A stretch of DNA of 22,029 bases from Lingula anatina (GCF_001039355.2 NW_019773797.1:24282-46310); one strand, 5' to 3'; positions 1 to 12,144 are shown, numbered from the stretch's first letter. Translations and numbers: made by a program. Notes: generated by a model from the sequence alone, not told the origin.

Positions 1-75
1 GCATATATTTGGTGTGTGAAAAAAATTTGGTTTGGGGCATCGTAACTTAGTTTTTTAATGAGTTATATGATATGT

Positions 76-90
76 GGGGGGGGGGGGGGG
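76..90. repeat. Poly(G) run
   Basis: Fifteen consecutive G. A second G-rich stretch lies at 911-934. Confidence 0.95.
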
Positions 91-170
91 AGACCAGATT
101 TACCTGTTGTATGCAGCAGGGTATGATATTCGTATAAATTTGAAGCCGGACAGCAGGGCTGGCAACTTTG

Positions 171-210
171 AAAAGTAGCCAGCCCTGACCAAAAGTAGCC
201 AGTCCTGATT
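171..210. repeat. 20-bp tandem duplication
   Basis: AAAAGTAGCCAGCCCTGACC is followed directly by a copy with three differences. Confidence 0.85.
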
Positions 211-3181
211 TTTTACAAAAATTACCTGATTAAACCAATTGCAGGCAAGAATGATATTGAAACAAGGACTCTTTAATTAGTCTCAAAGTGGATTTATTCA
301 AGTAGATTCTTTGCTGTCAGCATCTGAAACGTTAAGCTCTGAACCCAAATCAGAAGTCTGATTCACTGCATGTGACTGTCATAATCATAGTCTAGTTGCA
401 TAACTCACTTGTTACAAATGACGTTTTTACTATCAGTCTCATCACAAATTAACCAGGAAAATTCAGTTTTCCATCATGGCACAACTGATCTTTTCCTTTT
501 GCAGGGCTAGACACTAACTTTAATGAGCACCTGTCCTTTGGACAGGTGGATAAATTTGACGTGTCCTATTTTGAATCCAGTCTGTCCAACAAAACCAATT
601 TTTTTTCCATTCATACCTCTCGGTGAACTTTGTAAACATAAATATGTGTAGTCATACATGTAATGTATTTATTACCAAGATATTCAGTCAAATGAGCCTG
701 GAAAATGCAGTGGATTTATTTTCAGATAAAGTTGTTTTTTTTTAAATACTTGTGAACTCCTGAATATTTAATCTTGCATAGAAGTCTGATTTAACATGGT
801 TTTGATCGGGGCTTTTCCCAGGGTTTGGGGTACAGGGTCCACTTATTGTAAATCTGAAATTTGATAACAGATTCACACGAAGTTAAACGAAGTCCTAAAA
901 AATACTATGAGCGGGAGGTGGGGGAGGGGGGGGGACAGTGTTATATTATTTTATTAAAATATTCAAAATTGTATTTGAATAAATGTCATTAAAAATTAAA
1001 GAATATTTATTGTATAATAGTTTACTTATATAAATATCACTAATATTTAAGTTTTTAAATTGATATTAATATTAACAATTTGCTTTCTTTAGGGGTAACA
1101 TGTGTTTGATTTTTTTTAATATATGAATTAAATAAAATCAGTCAAAATTTCCCCTTCTTTTCACTTAAATTCTCATATTTTTATTAATTTTCTTCCTTGC
1201 ATCAATATCACAATTTTGACAGCATTGCTAATTTAGCCAATTCCAGCACTAAATTTTGAACTGTAAATAACACAGGTGGTGCTAGAGTCATTAAATAAAA
1301 CATCTTACAAAATTTCAGGTTATGCAAATAAACATTTCAACAAGATCTTCAGTCCCAACTTTCCAACTTCAAATGGCTGTGAGGGGATAGTGTGCAACAC
1401 ATTTGATTGACAGGCAGTATGTTGCCTTGACAACAAACTAGATACATCCAGTTCATCCAGTCCAATCTGGCTGTTGTACCCAGTACTTGTGTAGTTTCTA
1501 TTGAACGGTTTTTATTACTAGAGCACGTAGATTTTAGAACAAATGAATATTCAGTAGTCAGCCTGTTATGTGAATAAATTTTGTCTTGTGAAGTTCTGGA
1601 AGGTGTTCGCTTTCATAATTTGGCGGTAAGTTTGCTTAGACTTCGTTTTGGGACCACGTGTTTTGTACCAATGTACATGTAGGTCACTCTTTTTAATGCC
1701 ATCCAGGAGGAGACGATAAGACGTTATTATGCAACAAAAATTTCTTTTTTCAAGATTTTTGTTCTTAAGTTCTGATAAAACATAACCTGTCCGTCTGACA
1801 GCCCACCCTACAAATTCACTTTTCCGAACTTAATTTTTACCTGTGGAGCCCTGCTTTGGTGTCATCATACACTTTATTTGACTGTCTGATAACTTTTCTT
1901 ACGTGCTGGGGCATCACATTCATTGTTAGCACCAAAATACTTACAGAGGGTAGACTGCGGCAGGGGTAATTCTGACTGCGGAATCTTGTATAGTCCACGT
2001 GCGTCGTGACTTAATTTTTTTATGAGAAAGACATCGTACAATTACAATTATAGATTATAGAAGAATCAAATCTTAAACTGCGTAATTAGACGAGATTGTG
2101 TTGTTCTGAACTTGAGTGAACGCACATCGTCCGTTATTTGTCTGGTAAACAATCATATAAATGCCGCGTTTGATACTTTGCATCAGACGTTTCATAACAC
2201 GGTGAAGGGTCTTTGCACAAGGCATGACGGGGAAAAAGGTGAAACAAGCATGTATGACCTGCTTTCGGTTTTCGTTCATTTGTTTCGAGTGTCGATTTCT
2301 TGAAGGGTGAGCTTCATTGTTTTCGTTTTATTTCAACCTAATCTGCTTAATATGAACGTGCATATTGACAAAGAGGCCAGAAAATGGCCAGACAGACGGA
2401 CTGACAACTTTTGGAAAGAGACCGCCCGGTCGATAATTGAGCCGTCCCGGGCTGCCGGACGGTCCTTATTTCGTACCCTGATTATGCAGTCTAATAAATC
2501 AGAGCAACTTGTGTCAGCATATATATCGCATAAATAAGTTTTTCTTATGAAACTTGTCTTGTGGTGTAAAATGAGTTATATGTTAAATAATTGTGGTGTG
2601 GCACAAGTAAATGGGGAAATTAATGTTTTTTTTTAAATCCTAGAGAAGAGACGGAGGGTACTGTATTACGGTATTAATTTATTCTCACAGAAGCCATCAC
2701 TGATTTCGCTTTACTATGTAAAGTCTTGTAACTAGAAAAACTTGTTTCAGCGTATTTATTAATTTAACTTTTCATCACATGTCGGCAATTTCATGTTCAT
2801 ATCGACAATAATGCAGACAAATTAACTCCATGGAAATCATAGATTTTTAATGATGTTATAACAACTAGTGTTATAATGAAAATGGTGTTTTGGACTGTTT
2901 TGGGCTAACATCGTATATATCATTAATGGGCAGAACGGAATTGCAAATTCAATTCTGCATAAGCATGTATATTTCATTACAGTATGTGCGCGTAGACGAT
3001 ATTAATAAACTGTCATGTACATTGTATCAGCTGTTTAAATCACGCAACTAGGAATTTGTAGCAGAAATGTAGATAATTCAATGATATTAGCCTTAGGAAT
3101 ATTTTGCGCAAGCTCTTATATATGCTTTGGCAATTATTTTACTGCTTACGGTTTGATATAAGTGAAATTCAAGACCAAGAT
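211..3181. other. Region without a supported gene
   Basis: AT-rich sequence. A 9-bp stem, 3-base loop hairpin lies at 528-548. Short open frames at 2073-2537 have no domain, signal peptide or splice-supported continuation. A GC-richer patch at about 2420-2465 contains GACCGCCCGG and an inverted CCGGACGGTC. Confidence 0.6.
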
Positions 3182-3438
3182 CTTCTTTAAACTATAAGTA
3201 AGGCGGGGACAATAGAAACGTAGGCGTTTTTTTTTTAAATCTAAAATGATTGTTATGACGGCATGCTTCCACTTTTTGTTTCTTTATTGCATCTTTTAAG
3301 TGAGGTGTAAAAAAGAATCGAAAGTGAAAATAAATAACGCTTTGAAACTGATTGTCATGTGGCATCGTCCTAATGGAAGGTGCACGTGTACTCAGTACAC
3401 ACTTCTGAAAAATTCTTGTTAGGACGTCCTTTCTTTTT
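3182..3438. repeat. Dispersed repeat R2, copy 1
   Basis: The segment around GGCGGGGACAATAGAAACGTAGGCG to TTGTTAGGACGTCCTTTCT recurs at 4107-4330 with many substitutions. It directly adjoins R1 copy 1. Minus-strand open frames in both copies are not conserved in frame and are not considered genes. Confidence 0.7.
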
Positions 3439-3892
3439 TGGCCGAAACGAAGAGTTATTATCCCTTTAAGTTTAGCTAAGGTAAACAAATATTTGGCCAA
3501 AACGTAAGCCTATTGAATTTCAGTATTGCTTACTGTGATACACGATACGCGGAATTCCCAGGCCTTTTGTCAAGGGCGAAAAACAAATATTGACAGAGTC
3601 TATTTTAGTTTCTGGCGTTAATTTCCATTTACTCGGGATTTTCCCCGGTAGCTGCTCTTGCAGTGGTGAAGTTGCACATAACCATGGTTTTAGCTGCTAA
3701 AGAAACATCTTTGAATTGTATTAACGATAATAAATCTTGATGTTAATCCTTCTTACAGAATATCAATCTCAAACTAAACTGAATTGGATGCTAAATGTTA
3801 TCGTTTATCTTTCATTTTCACTTTTGCTTCTGATTGTTTAAAATGAAAGCATGATTCACTAGTATACCGAGAAGACGGAATTTCCAGCGGTT
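3439..3892. repeat. Dispersed repeat R1, full copy 1
   Basis: 454 bases from TGGCCGAAACGAAGAG to GAATTTCCAGCGGTT, nearly the same length as, and highly similar to, 7649-8100. No terminal inverted repeats, target duplication or coding capacity are evident. Probably a non-autonomous element. Confidence 0.8.
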
Positions 3893-3893
3893 T

Positions 3894-4109
3894 ATTATTG
3901 CTTTCTGTGATACACGATACGTGGAATTCCTAGGCCTTTTGTCAAGGGCGAAAAACAAGTATTAACAGAGTCTATTTAGCTGCTGGCGTTAATTTCCATT
4001 TACTCGGGTTTTTCCCCGGTATCTGCTCTTGCTGTGGTGAAGTTGCACATAACCATGGTTTTAGCTGCTAAAGAAACATCTTTAAAATGTATTAACGATA
4101 ATAAATCCT
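3894..4109. repeat. Dispersed repeat R1, internal fragment
   Basis: Corresponds to about 3520-3738 of copy 1, joined head to tail directly after it. It runs from the TATTGCTT...TGATACACGATAC segment through AACGATAATAAATCC. Confidence 0.8.
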
Positions 4110-4330
4110 TTAAATTATAGGCGGGGACAATGGAGACGTAGGCGTTAATCTAAAATGATTATTATGACGGCATGTTTCCACTTTTTGTTTTTTATTGGAT
4201 CTTTTAAGTGAGTTGTAAAAAAAGAATCGAAAGTGAAAATGAATAACGCCTTGAAGCTGATTGTCATCCATGTGTCATTCTCCAGCAGTGAGTCACACTT
4301 CCGAAAAATTCCTGTTAGGTCATCCTTTCT
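4107..4330. repeat. Dispersed repeat R2, copy 2
   Basis: Counterpart of 3182-3438, same orientation, but placed after the R1 fragment, so the local order is R2-R1-R1(partial)-R2. Confidence 0.7.
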
Positions 4331-6195
4331 ATAGGTCATTATGGGTCTCTGGAAGAAATCCACAGGACTCTCTAGGACTCAATTATTATTCTGTCGGACA
4401 TACTGTAGGGTTTATATTTAGGACATATGACCAATAGGACCCTATAGGATTTAGAATCAATTTCCCATAGGACTCATATAGAACCCTGCAGATTTCATTA
4501 AGGGTACTAAAACGCTACGTTTAAAAAATCAAATAAGCAATAATGCCCATATTTAAAATACATTGAAATTAGGCACACAAAATGTTAAAATAAATAGCAA
4601 AAAAATGTTTTAATTATATCGGAGAACATAAAGTTTTGAACAGAGTATCCTATGGTTTAAATAATCAGAATAAAAACATAAACCCATGATCTGCAGAGGG
4701 CATCTTGACGGTTCATAGGTGTGAACTCATTTAAAATTTGAACTTTTATGAATGAAATTTTCTCAACAATGACCCTATCAGGCCAGGCAAGAGAGAGAGA
4801 GAACCCACGGCAGGCTGGAGTTTTATCATGAAATGTTATAGGGCGAGTGATGCTTCATAACAATAAATCAATACAGCGTGAATCACACTGAGAACGTAGA
4901 CAAAAAAGACGAGCATGAATTGGGTTGACAGTACAAACAGATACATACAAAGTCGAGCACAGCAGTAAATGTGCCCTGTAGGTTGTTCAAACAGCGTGTA
5001 AGCATTCGACAAATAAGCCTTTAGAATTGTATTGATTAAAATAACCTTGGTATATAACAAAGTATAAGGCTAATGTATTTTGCTGCAGTGGTGTTCAGTC
5101 GCAGTGTATGCACTGTAAGCTGGATCGATCCACTCTGCGGGAGTTTCTCCCAAAGTGCAATCATTGTAAGCGACTAAAAGGAATGCAGTGTTGAAAAAAC
5201 TGGGTTAAATCTATAACTAATTTGTCCAAAAGTCATTTTTAATCAGTCAAAAAAAATGATTTATTTTATTGGTTTTTACACAGATTTTTACAGGTGTGAT
5301 TCTAGTTTAAGATTCGGACCCCCAGTTTCGTTACACCGACCTGTTACTTCCAACTTACACGAGAAAGTAACCTATGATATAAAGTTTTTTCAGCTCGCAT
5401 AGTATTTCACACCTTTTAACCTTACCGCCACCTTCCAGGCAAGCCAGGCAAGACGAAAATAAAGACTTCCGTCTTAGAGTTACACGTGATCAGTGCAGTA
5501 GTGCATCAACAAACATTTTTTGAAACCAGTCACGTTAATATTCATATTTTACAAATACACCTGATACTTCAACAACATTCTTTTGCTACGGATTGTTTTT
5601 TAGCTCTATACTTTGGATGGCCGCATGATGATCACTTCCTCCAGGAACGACTACCGTTGGCAGTGCTCTGGCATTTACTGTCGCATTTTTGCACTCCGAA
5701 AAGTCGAGTTAACTGGGAAAAGCATCACTTTTTGTGTTTTCCCTTTGCTTTTCCAACACACAGTTTTGCTCGCAGCAGGTCACGCAAGCAGCATTCCGAC
5801 TCGAAGTGACCGCTTCAGATTCTTACGTGTTTCGACACTTCGCTTGAATCTTTCAACTTCTAAGCATTGATGCTTTGGTAGCTGTTTACGAATGTAAAAC
5901 AAAAACTGACGTCTTTTCCTTGATTGTGGCATCCGGATACAACACAAGTTTGCTGCATGTTATAAGACACCTCGAATTTTGGTCAACTGTCCATGTGTAA
6001 TCATTACAACACCCACACAGCAGTCCGTAGATCTAACGTACATGACGTCACTAGCAACTGGCGAATCAGAATTTTCTTTCATAAATTCTCCTTCTTCTCA
6101 CTTATTGTTTTTAAAAAATATTTTTGTTAATAACTAAAAGTATTTTCGATGATTATGAATCAGTTAACATTTTGTGTTTTTAGCATAAAGTAATT
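4331..6195. other. Region without a supported gene
   Basis: Contains several loose copies of ATAGGAC(T/C)C at about 4370-4475 and the foldback fragment at 5121-5175. Overlapping frames at 5486-5870 look like chance. A TGACGTCA octamer sits at 6043-6050. Confidence 0.5.
5121..5175. repeat. Foldback element, single-arm fragment
   Basis: TGGATCGATCCACTCTGCGGGAG...GTGCAATCATTGTAAGCG matches the outer arm of element 1 in inverted orientation. No second arm is visible nearby. Confidence 0.6.
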
Positions 6196-6295
6196 TTTTA
6201 AATGTCCGACACGCCTTCTTGAGCTGCTAGGGAGTAATCAATCCGAACGCCCGTGAAGGTGAATTACTCCTAGCCATCAAGGAATATGACGGGGT
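6196..6295. repeat. Foldback element, partial copy
   Basis: Begins AATGTCCGACACGCC and contains inverted GCTGCTAGGGAGTAATC / GAATTACTCCTAGCC. It matches the inner arms of the complete elements downstream but lacks the outer GATCGATC ends. Confidence 0.6.
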
Positions 6296-6318
6296 TGGGC
6301 TTCAATCATCGTACAAGC

Positions 6319-6517
6319 TAGATCGATTCAAATCTGATGGGATTCTGGCTGAATGCATTCACTGTAATTGGCTTAATTGTCCGATGTGCCCTGAGGGGGG
6401 ATAAATAATTAGCTAACTACAGTACTCTCTATCAACTCGCAGATGCATGTCAGACATTTAAGCCGATTACAGTGATTGCACTTATAATTAGGGTCTGCTG
6501 CAGAGTTGGATCGATCC
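6319..6517. repeat. Foldback element 1
   Basis: The ends are inverted copies of GATCGAT(T/C)CAA. The arms (about 6319-6395 and 6445-6517) pair over roughly 70 bases, including TCACTGTAAT(C/T)GGCTTAA. No coding capacity. Confidence 0.75.
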
Positions 6518-6573
6518 TGCTAGTACGATGGGTTTATCTTAGACTGGGTTCCCATACCTAGATCTATCTAACA

Positions 6574-6757
6574 AGATCGATCCATCTCCGAGGGGTTTCT
6601 CGTTAAATTGCTTTCAGCTTAAGTGGCTTAGATATTTGACACGCCTAATGAAGCTGCTAAACGATAATTAATTACCCCTTAGCAGCTTCAGCAGGCGTGT
6701 CAGACATCTAGGCCGGTTAAGTTGATTGCAATTTAGCTAGAATCCCATTGGAGATCG
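6574..6757. repeat. Foldback element 2 (near-perfect palindromic core)
   Basis: The arms meet at TAATTAATTA (6665-6674) without a loop. The inner arms 6637-6660 and 6679-6702 pair almost perfectly (TGACACGCCT..TGAAGCTGCTAA against its complement), and pairing continues with mismatches to GATCGATC and GATCGAC at the ends. Confidence 0.85.
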
Positions 6758-7082
6758 ACAGTTAGTACAATAGGGCCTGGGAATGGTCCCTTAACGCTTT
6801 GAATGTCGTGGTAGGCATTCCAAGATCATTATTTATTACTGCGTAAACCCTTTCTGGCGTCTGAATAACACGTTGCTTTGACAGGTGGCTTTTGTCGACA
6901 TAAAGCAAATAATAAAACGCCTTAAGTCAACTGTTCCAAGAAGGCATTTGGATAAGAAAGTTTAATTTTACCTTGGGTAAATCCACACATATGAAGGTCA
7001 GCTAGTTGTCGTATCTGAAAAATTGAAGTTCATCAGCTGATAAATTGAAGTTGTAGGCTAAGTGTGCGTTCCCGTATATTTT

Positions 7083-7242
7083 AGATCGATCTATACCCGT
7101 AGGGAGTCTCGCTAGATTACTGTCAGATAATCCGGCTTAAATGTCCGTTTCGCCTACTACAAGCTGTAAGGGGGTAATTAACTTTCGTGCCCGCTCGGCT
7201 GACAGGTATTTAGCGTGAACCCCCAGAGAGTTAGGTCGATCT
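7083..7242. repeat. Foldback element 3
   Basis: The left arm TAGATCGATCTA...GGGAGTCTCGCTAGATTACTGTCA and the inner CGGCTTAAATGTCCG...TAAGGGGGTAATTAA match element 2. The right arm ends TTTAGCG...CCCC...GGTCGATCTAG. Diverged outer repeats with ATTCCC/TTCCC may extend it to about 7068-7272. Confidence 0.7.
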
Positions 7243-7648
7243 AGTTGGATTGATCTAATCTCTGGGAATGGGGTCTGACAGTGTGTGCACTTTAGGCCTA
7301 CGTATGATATTTGTATTACATTTACTGTATTGATTCTGTGTCAATACATGTACCAGTATGTACCATCTGTTTCGCGCTTGGAAAGGCCGTGTGGATTAGA
7401 TCTTCTTATATACTTAGCAAAGCATTTTTTTTCGTGTTGCTTATATCTTCGTGTATAAAATCATGACACGGATATCAGACGTTATATTTTATAAGACCCT
7501 TTATCGAGTAATTCCTTGCACGGGGCTTCGTTTACCAATAAAAGGAATGAAAGCTACAAAGCAACCCCTTTAACTATACAAAATTGTTATTGATTTCTAA
7601 AAGAAAATGACCCAATTCGTGTCGCTTTTAATTCTGCGGGTCATTATC

Positions 7649-8100
7649 TGGCCGAAACGAAGAGTTATTATCCCTTTCAGTTTACCTAAGGTAAACAAAT
7701 ATTTGTCCAAAACGTAAGCCTATTGAATTTCATTATTGCTTATAGTGATACACGATACGTGGAATTACCAGGCCTTTTGTCAAGGGCGAAAAAAAAGTAT
7801 TGACAGTCTATTTTAGCTGCTGGCGTAATTTCCTTTTACTCGGGTTTTCCCCCCGGTAGCTGCTCTTGCTGTGGTGAAGTTGCACATAACCATGGTTTTA
7901 GCTGCTATAGAAACATCTTTAAATTGTATTAACGATAATAAATCCTGATATTAATCCTTCTTACAGAAAATCAATCTCAAACTAAACTGAATTGGATGCT
8001 AAATGTTATCGTTTATCTTTCATTTTCACTTTTGCTTCTGATTGTTTAAAATGAAAGCATGATTCACCAGTATACCGAGAAGATGGAATTTCCAGCGGTT
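7649..8100. repeat. Dispersed repeat R1, full copy 2
   Basis: Aligns end to end with 3439-3892 with only scattered substitutions and a few short indels. The shared sharp end points (TGGCCGAAACG and TCCAGCGGTT) define the element. Confidence 0.85.
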
Positions 8101-8448
8101 ATTTTTATGCTGGCAGAATTCCCATATTAATTTGTTTGTTAATTTATTTGTTTATTAAAACTTCGGTCAGCTGAAAATATATATACATGTATAATAAAAA
8201 ATATAGCATTGATAAGATAACAATGACACTCATTGCTGAGCATAAGCTTATTACTTACAGGTTTGTTAAGTCTTATCTACAAAGCTAAGTAAGCTACGCC
8301 ACACGGTAGAAGGTGCTCTTGATACTGCAGAAGTAAGAGTGAATAATGAGTAACAGTAACAGTGCATGATAGAGTTCACTTGATATAGGTCGTATGTCAT
8401 GATCCTTTCCTATTATAATTCATGAAATCAGCCATTCTATCATGTCAA

Positions 8449-8470
8449 ACACACACACACACACACACAC
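8449..8470. repeat. (AC)11 microsatellite
   Basis: Uninterrupted dinucleotide repeat in otherwise featureless DNA. Confidence 0.95.
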
Positions 8471-9794
8471 GCGTAACATTTAACAAAATTGGGACATTTT
8501 AAAACAATACCAGAACAGTGGGTACCGAAGCGTGTGCCGTAGTGTCATTGTTTAAATGTCTGATCGTCTCTGGGCGAATACGTAGAGTCCTGGCGTGCTC
8601 CACAAAGCATGTCCAAAACCGCGCAAAATCCAGAAAAATATAAACGGCCCAGTTATCATTTATGGTCATAAAGACTTCAGTTTTTTTTAGTAAGTTGAGT
8701 TGTTGAGGTGTAGTTCAACAACTACCACTATTGCATAATCCAATATTTGAATAAAATGACTTAGTTTTCAAATTCAGTATTTTTAATTGCAATGCTTAAT
8801 ATATCAGAACCAATAACGACAACAAAATAAGAATATTTTTTTTTCTAAAATTCCAAGAGTGGAGTTTTAAAAATACAAACAAGAATAATTTTTTTAAACA
8901 TCTAAGAACACAGAATTTCACATCAAGTTATAAATGAAAATAAATAAGTTAAAAAAAGATTGAGAGGAATGTAGACCAATATCTGAAAAGGACTTCATTT
9001 AAAAGGTTTTACTCCACACACACAAAAAAAATTATGAATGTTCTAATATTTGGCTGAGATGCTAAGCATATGACAAAGCGACTGTAATATCCTGGGTGTT
9101 TGTTAGTAGTCATATTATATTTTGTAAACAGTAGGTATGGCCGTCTTCCTGGCTACAAAATTGCATTATTTGTAGATTTGCTACTTTTCTCTTGCGAGGC
9201 AATAAATAAAATGAAATAAAAACTGGCCACGAAACTTGCACCACGCACATTCAAAGCGTTCAGTAAGATGGTAATTCCACCTTTGATCCCCTTTGCAGTC
9301 TGTGGAATATTGTAATCGTTCTACATCCCATGCATGATTGTAAGTTGATCAAATCAGTTATAATATATATTTGAATGTCTAGATTATACTTAAAAATGAT
9401 CAGGATTCGTTTCGTGTGGTTTATGTATTTGTGTAGGAAACCAGAGGCCTAATATGTACGCACTAGCCGACGTTATTTAAGTCAGACCCTTTATCAATTT
9501 ATTATTTGTATGGTATATTTGTTAACCAATAAAGCAGAAATCGATTGTAAAGATAGGTCATTCAAGCTAGCACAATTGCCCCTGATGGACTCAATAAGGT
9601 CAACGTACTGTAAGAAATAATTCAATGCTGTGTCAGGGTTCACTTTGATTTCTATGTACACTGTAGGTTTTGTTCGGTATAGAGAAATATTTGAATGTCG
9701 TTTATTGACTTTTTTGCTTCTCTTTCGCATTCCATACACAGTAAACAGTCAACGTGGGGTTTCCATTCTGTCTTTTCATATAAATGTTAACAAA

Positions 9795-9888
9795 GGTTAT
9801 TTTTAGCTCTGGCGAAATTTCCATTCAGTTGGGGTTTTCCGTTGCGGTAGTTGCGAATGTTTGTTGTGGTGAAGTTGCACATCTGCCA
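9795..9888. repeat. Dispersed repeat R1, diverged fragment
   Basis: Resembles the middle of R1: TTAGCT-CTGGCG-AATTTCCATT, then GGGGTTTTCC, then GTGGTGAAGTTGCACAT. It lies just before a poly(C) run. Confidence 0.65.
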
Positions 9889-9896
9889 CATGGCTA

Positions 9897-9913
9897 CCCC
9901 CCCCCCCCCCCCC
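9897..9913. repeat. Poly(C) run
   Basis: Seventeen consecutive C, directly after the diverged R1 fragment. Confidence 0.95.
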
Positions 9914-10414
9914 TTGATACCTGAAGTCCGATGGGGCGATGGTTCCTTGCGTTAATTGGAAGATTCTTTGATCCGATATTTGAGTTCTTTTAAGTTTTTT
10001 TATATTTGCTTCGAAGGTGTATACACTGCTCTTCCGAAAAAAATATTTATGTTATTAATTATCAAGAGAACACATTATCTTAATGTAATTCGTTTCTTCA
10101 ATACCATTACCGGCTTGCATGTCTTGCACTCCCCAGTGAAAAAAAAATAATGCTAATAATAATAATAAAATTCAATCAAGGCCAGATTAAGTCTAATCGA
10201 CAGTGACCCATTAATGCACATGCACTGCAGAAGTTAATATTGAAAACAAAGAACGGCGAATATTGGCACGATCTTGCCATTTAAACGTCCCCAAATGCAT
10301 GCAACGGGCCTTGTTATAACAACAATGCACAAAGCATCTATAATATTGCTTATAGAACAACATAGATGATCTTGATAAATAGTTCTATTGTTTTACTGAC
10401 ACCGTTTAGATGTA

Positions 10415-10487
10415 ATGGCCGCCAGATTGATGAGCAAATGTTGGGTGAATGTTATTACAGGTCTGTCACTTTTCTATTTTGCAACAG
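10415..10487 (+). CDS. Gene A exon 1: signal peptide
   Basis: ATG in good context (G at -3 and G at +4). It encodes 24 residues, with an n-region containing R and K and then a hydrophobic core G-L-S-L-F-Y-F-A. The exon ends ACAG before the donor GTGAGTATAC. Phase 1: its last G completes a Val codon with exon 2. Confidence 0.8.
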
Positions 10488-10499
10488 GTGAGTATACAT

Positions 10500-10541
<42 letters not shown>

Positions 10542-12077
10542 GGCAAATGAAGAAAAAACTAATCAAGCCCATGGAATTTAATGAAGCTCCACAGGGAGAT
10601 ATTCGTTGGGTTCCTTATCAACCTGCATGAACTAGACTCGTCTTTTATAACGTATTGTTTAAAAACACCTACCAGTTCAACATTTCAGGGCATATCCACC
10701 AACGGGAATTAGTTAAAGACAACTTTTCATTCTAAGAATATACAGATGCTTGAATGCATTGTATGGAGCTGTTTGCAAAAGTCAAACTGAATACAGCGTC
10801 TTAAATGTCAGTGCAAATTTACATTTGTTGTCTAAAGGGGGTTTAGGGACAATTGACTTTGTCAGTTGTATTTAGCTCATATGTCATTGGCACAAAAAAA
10901 ATTAATAGCAAATGGGAAAATGTACTTACTTGAACTTTGACAACATGGCATCTCCATTTTAGTCGTGTCACAAAGCAGGGATGACGTCATCCTGGGAAGC
11001 ACGTTCACCATATTCTGTCACGTGACTCTCATTCCCGACGGTTACTACCTGATAACTTGGCTTAAAGAACACCGAGGTAGTGACCCTCAACTCTACCAAT
11101 ATTCCATCACCAAAACCAAGACCCACATATCTGTAAGAAATACCACTAAACTAGACTTTTTAGATGGTCGAATATTACAAGCCGAGGTGGAGCCGTCGCG
11201 TGTGGCGACTGGGATGTTGAACATTGGAAATTTCTATCTGATACTTCGCGTCCCTGATGCAAGAATTACAGACGCTGGTAATTATTCGTGTTTTGCTCAG
11301 TTCATGGACCAGGGCCCTGTAGTAAACATCAGTGGTCAGGTGAACCCTCAAACTATTGACGTCATAGGTGGGTGTAGAGCCGCATTTTGCAACCGAACGC
11401 ATTTTGCAACCGGTTGCAAAATGCGGCCAGTTGCAAAATGCGGCTCTACTTTACTCCTCTGCGTAAAGCTTGTTGTGATCATAACATGGTTTCTTTTTCT
11501 TTTTTTTTTACGTTCGTGGTTTTTATTTGAGACTAAAGAAAATGAATTTGAATAAAATAGGAGGTATACTTTTCAGTCTATTAAAAGTGCTTATCACATT
11601 GTTTGGGCAATTATTTGTAATTATTACTTTTAAAAATTGCTTTGAAGCTTACAATATGTTTTGTTCAAAATACACCCCACGCCCTTCAAACTTTGTGTCG
11701 TTTCGAATAATTGACAAATTGCCATTAAAATGCGTAATTTAGGTCCGCCGACTGCGCCAACACTGACTAGTCTCCAATATCCCAACGGGACCGTAGCTGT
11801 AACATGTAACTCAACCCATGGTCACCCGCCACCACAGATACAGTGGTACCAGTTAGAGGAGAAGTTCACTCCTGACAGGGACATGGTCTCACGAGGCACA
11901 GCCTGTTTGCAGGAGATGAATGCTTACTGCCTTGTCCCTAGCGTGTCAGAAACGCTAACAGTGGCAGGTAACATCTCGGCGTTTTATAGGTGCGAGACAG
12001 TTCACTCTACCGGCAGTCTCAGCAGTCCATCACTGATCCTACTTGGCCTATTCGACATAGGTGATGGTATGGTGAAA

Positions 12078-12144
<67 letters not shown>

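Larger units (their letters stand above)
8101..10414. other. Region upstream of gene A without a supported gene
   Basis: AT-rich; holds the AC microsatellite, the R1 fragment and poly(C). The last 300 bases should include the gene A promoter, but I see no clear TATA box or initiator, so none is called. A minus-strand frame at 9494-9739 has no recognised homology. Confidence 0.45.

Noticed and set aside
505-610. Possible remnant of coding sequence around GGGCTAGACACTAACTTTAATG
   Set aside because: Short, unspliced, and without any domain signature; no family could be named.
3192-4363. Two minus-strand open frames with similar sequence
   Set aside because: They are translations of the two R2 repeat copies; indels and substitutions break correspondence between the frames.
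5486-5870. Two overlapping plus-strand open frames of 107 and 85 codons
   Set aside because: No recognised domain, unusual composition, no splice-supported extension; two overlapping frames in one segment suggest chance.
9494-9739. 81-codon minus-strand frame with balanced composition
   Set aside because: No recognised family, and no start context or splice sites that extend it convincingly. It could be a stray exon, but I cannot support that.
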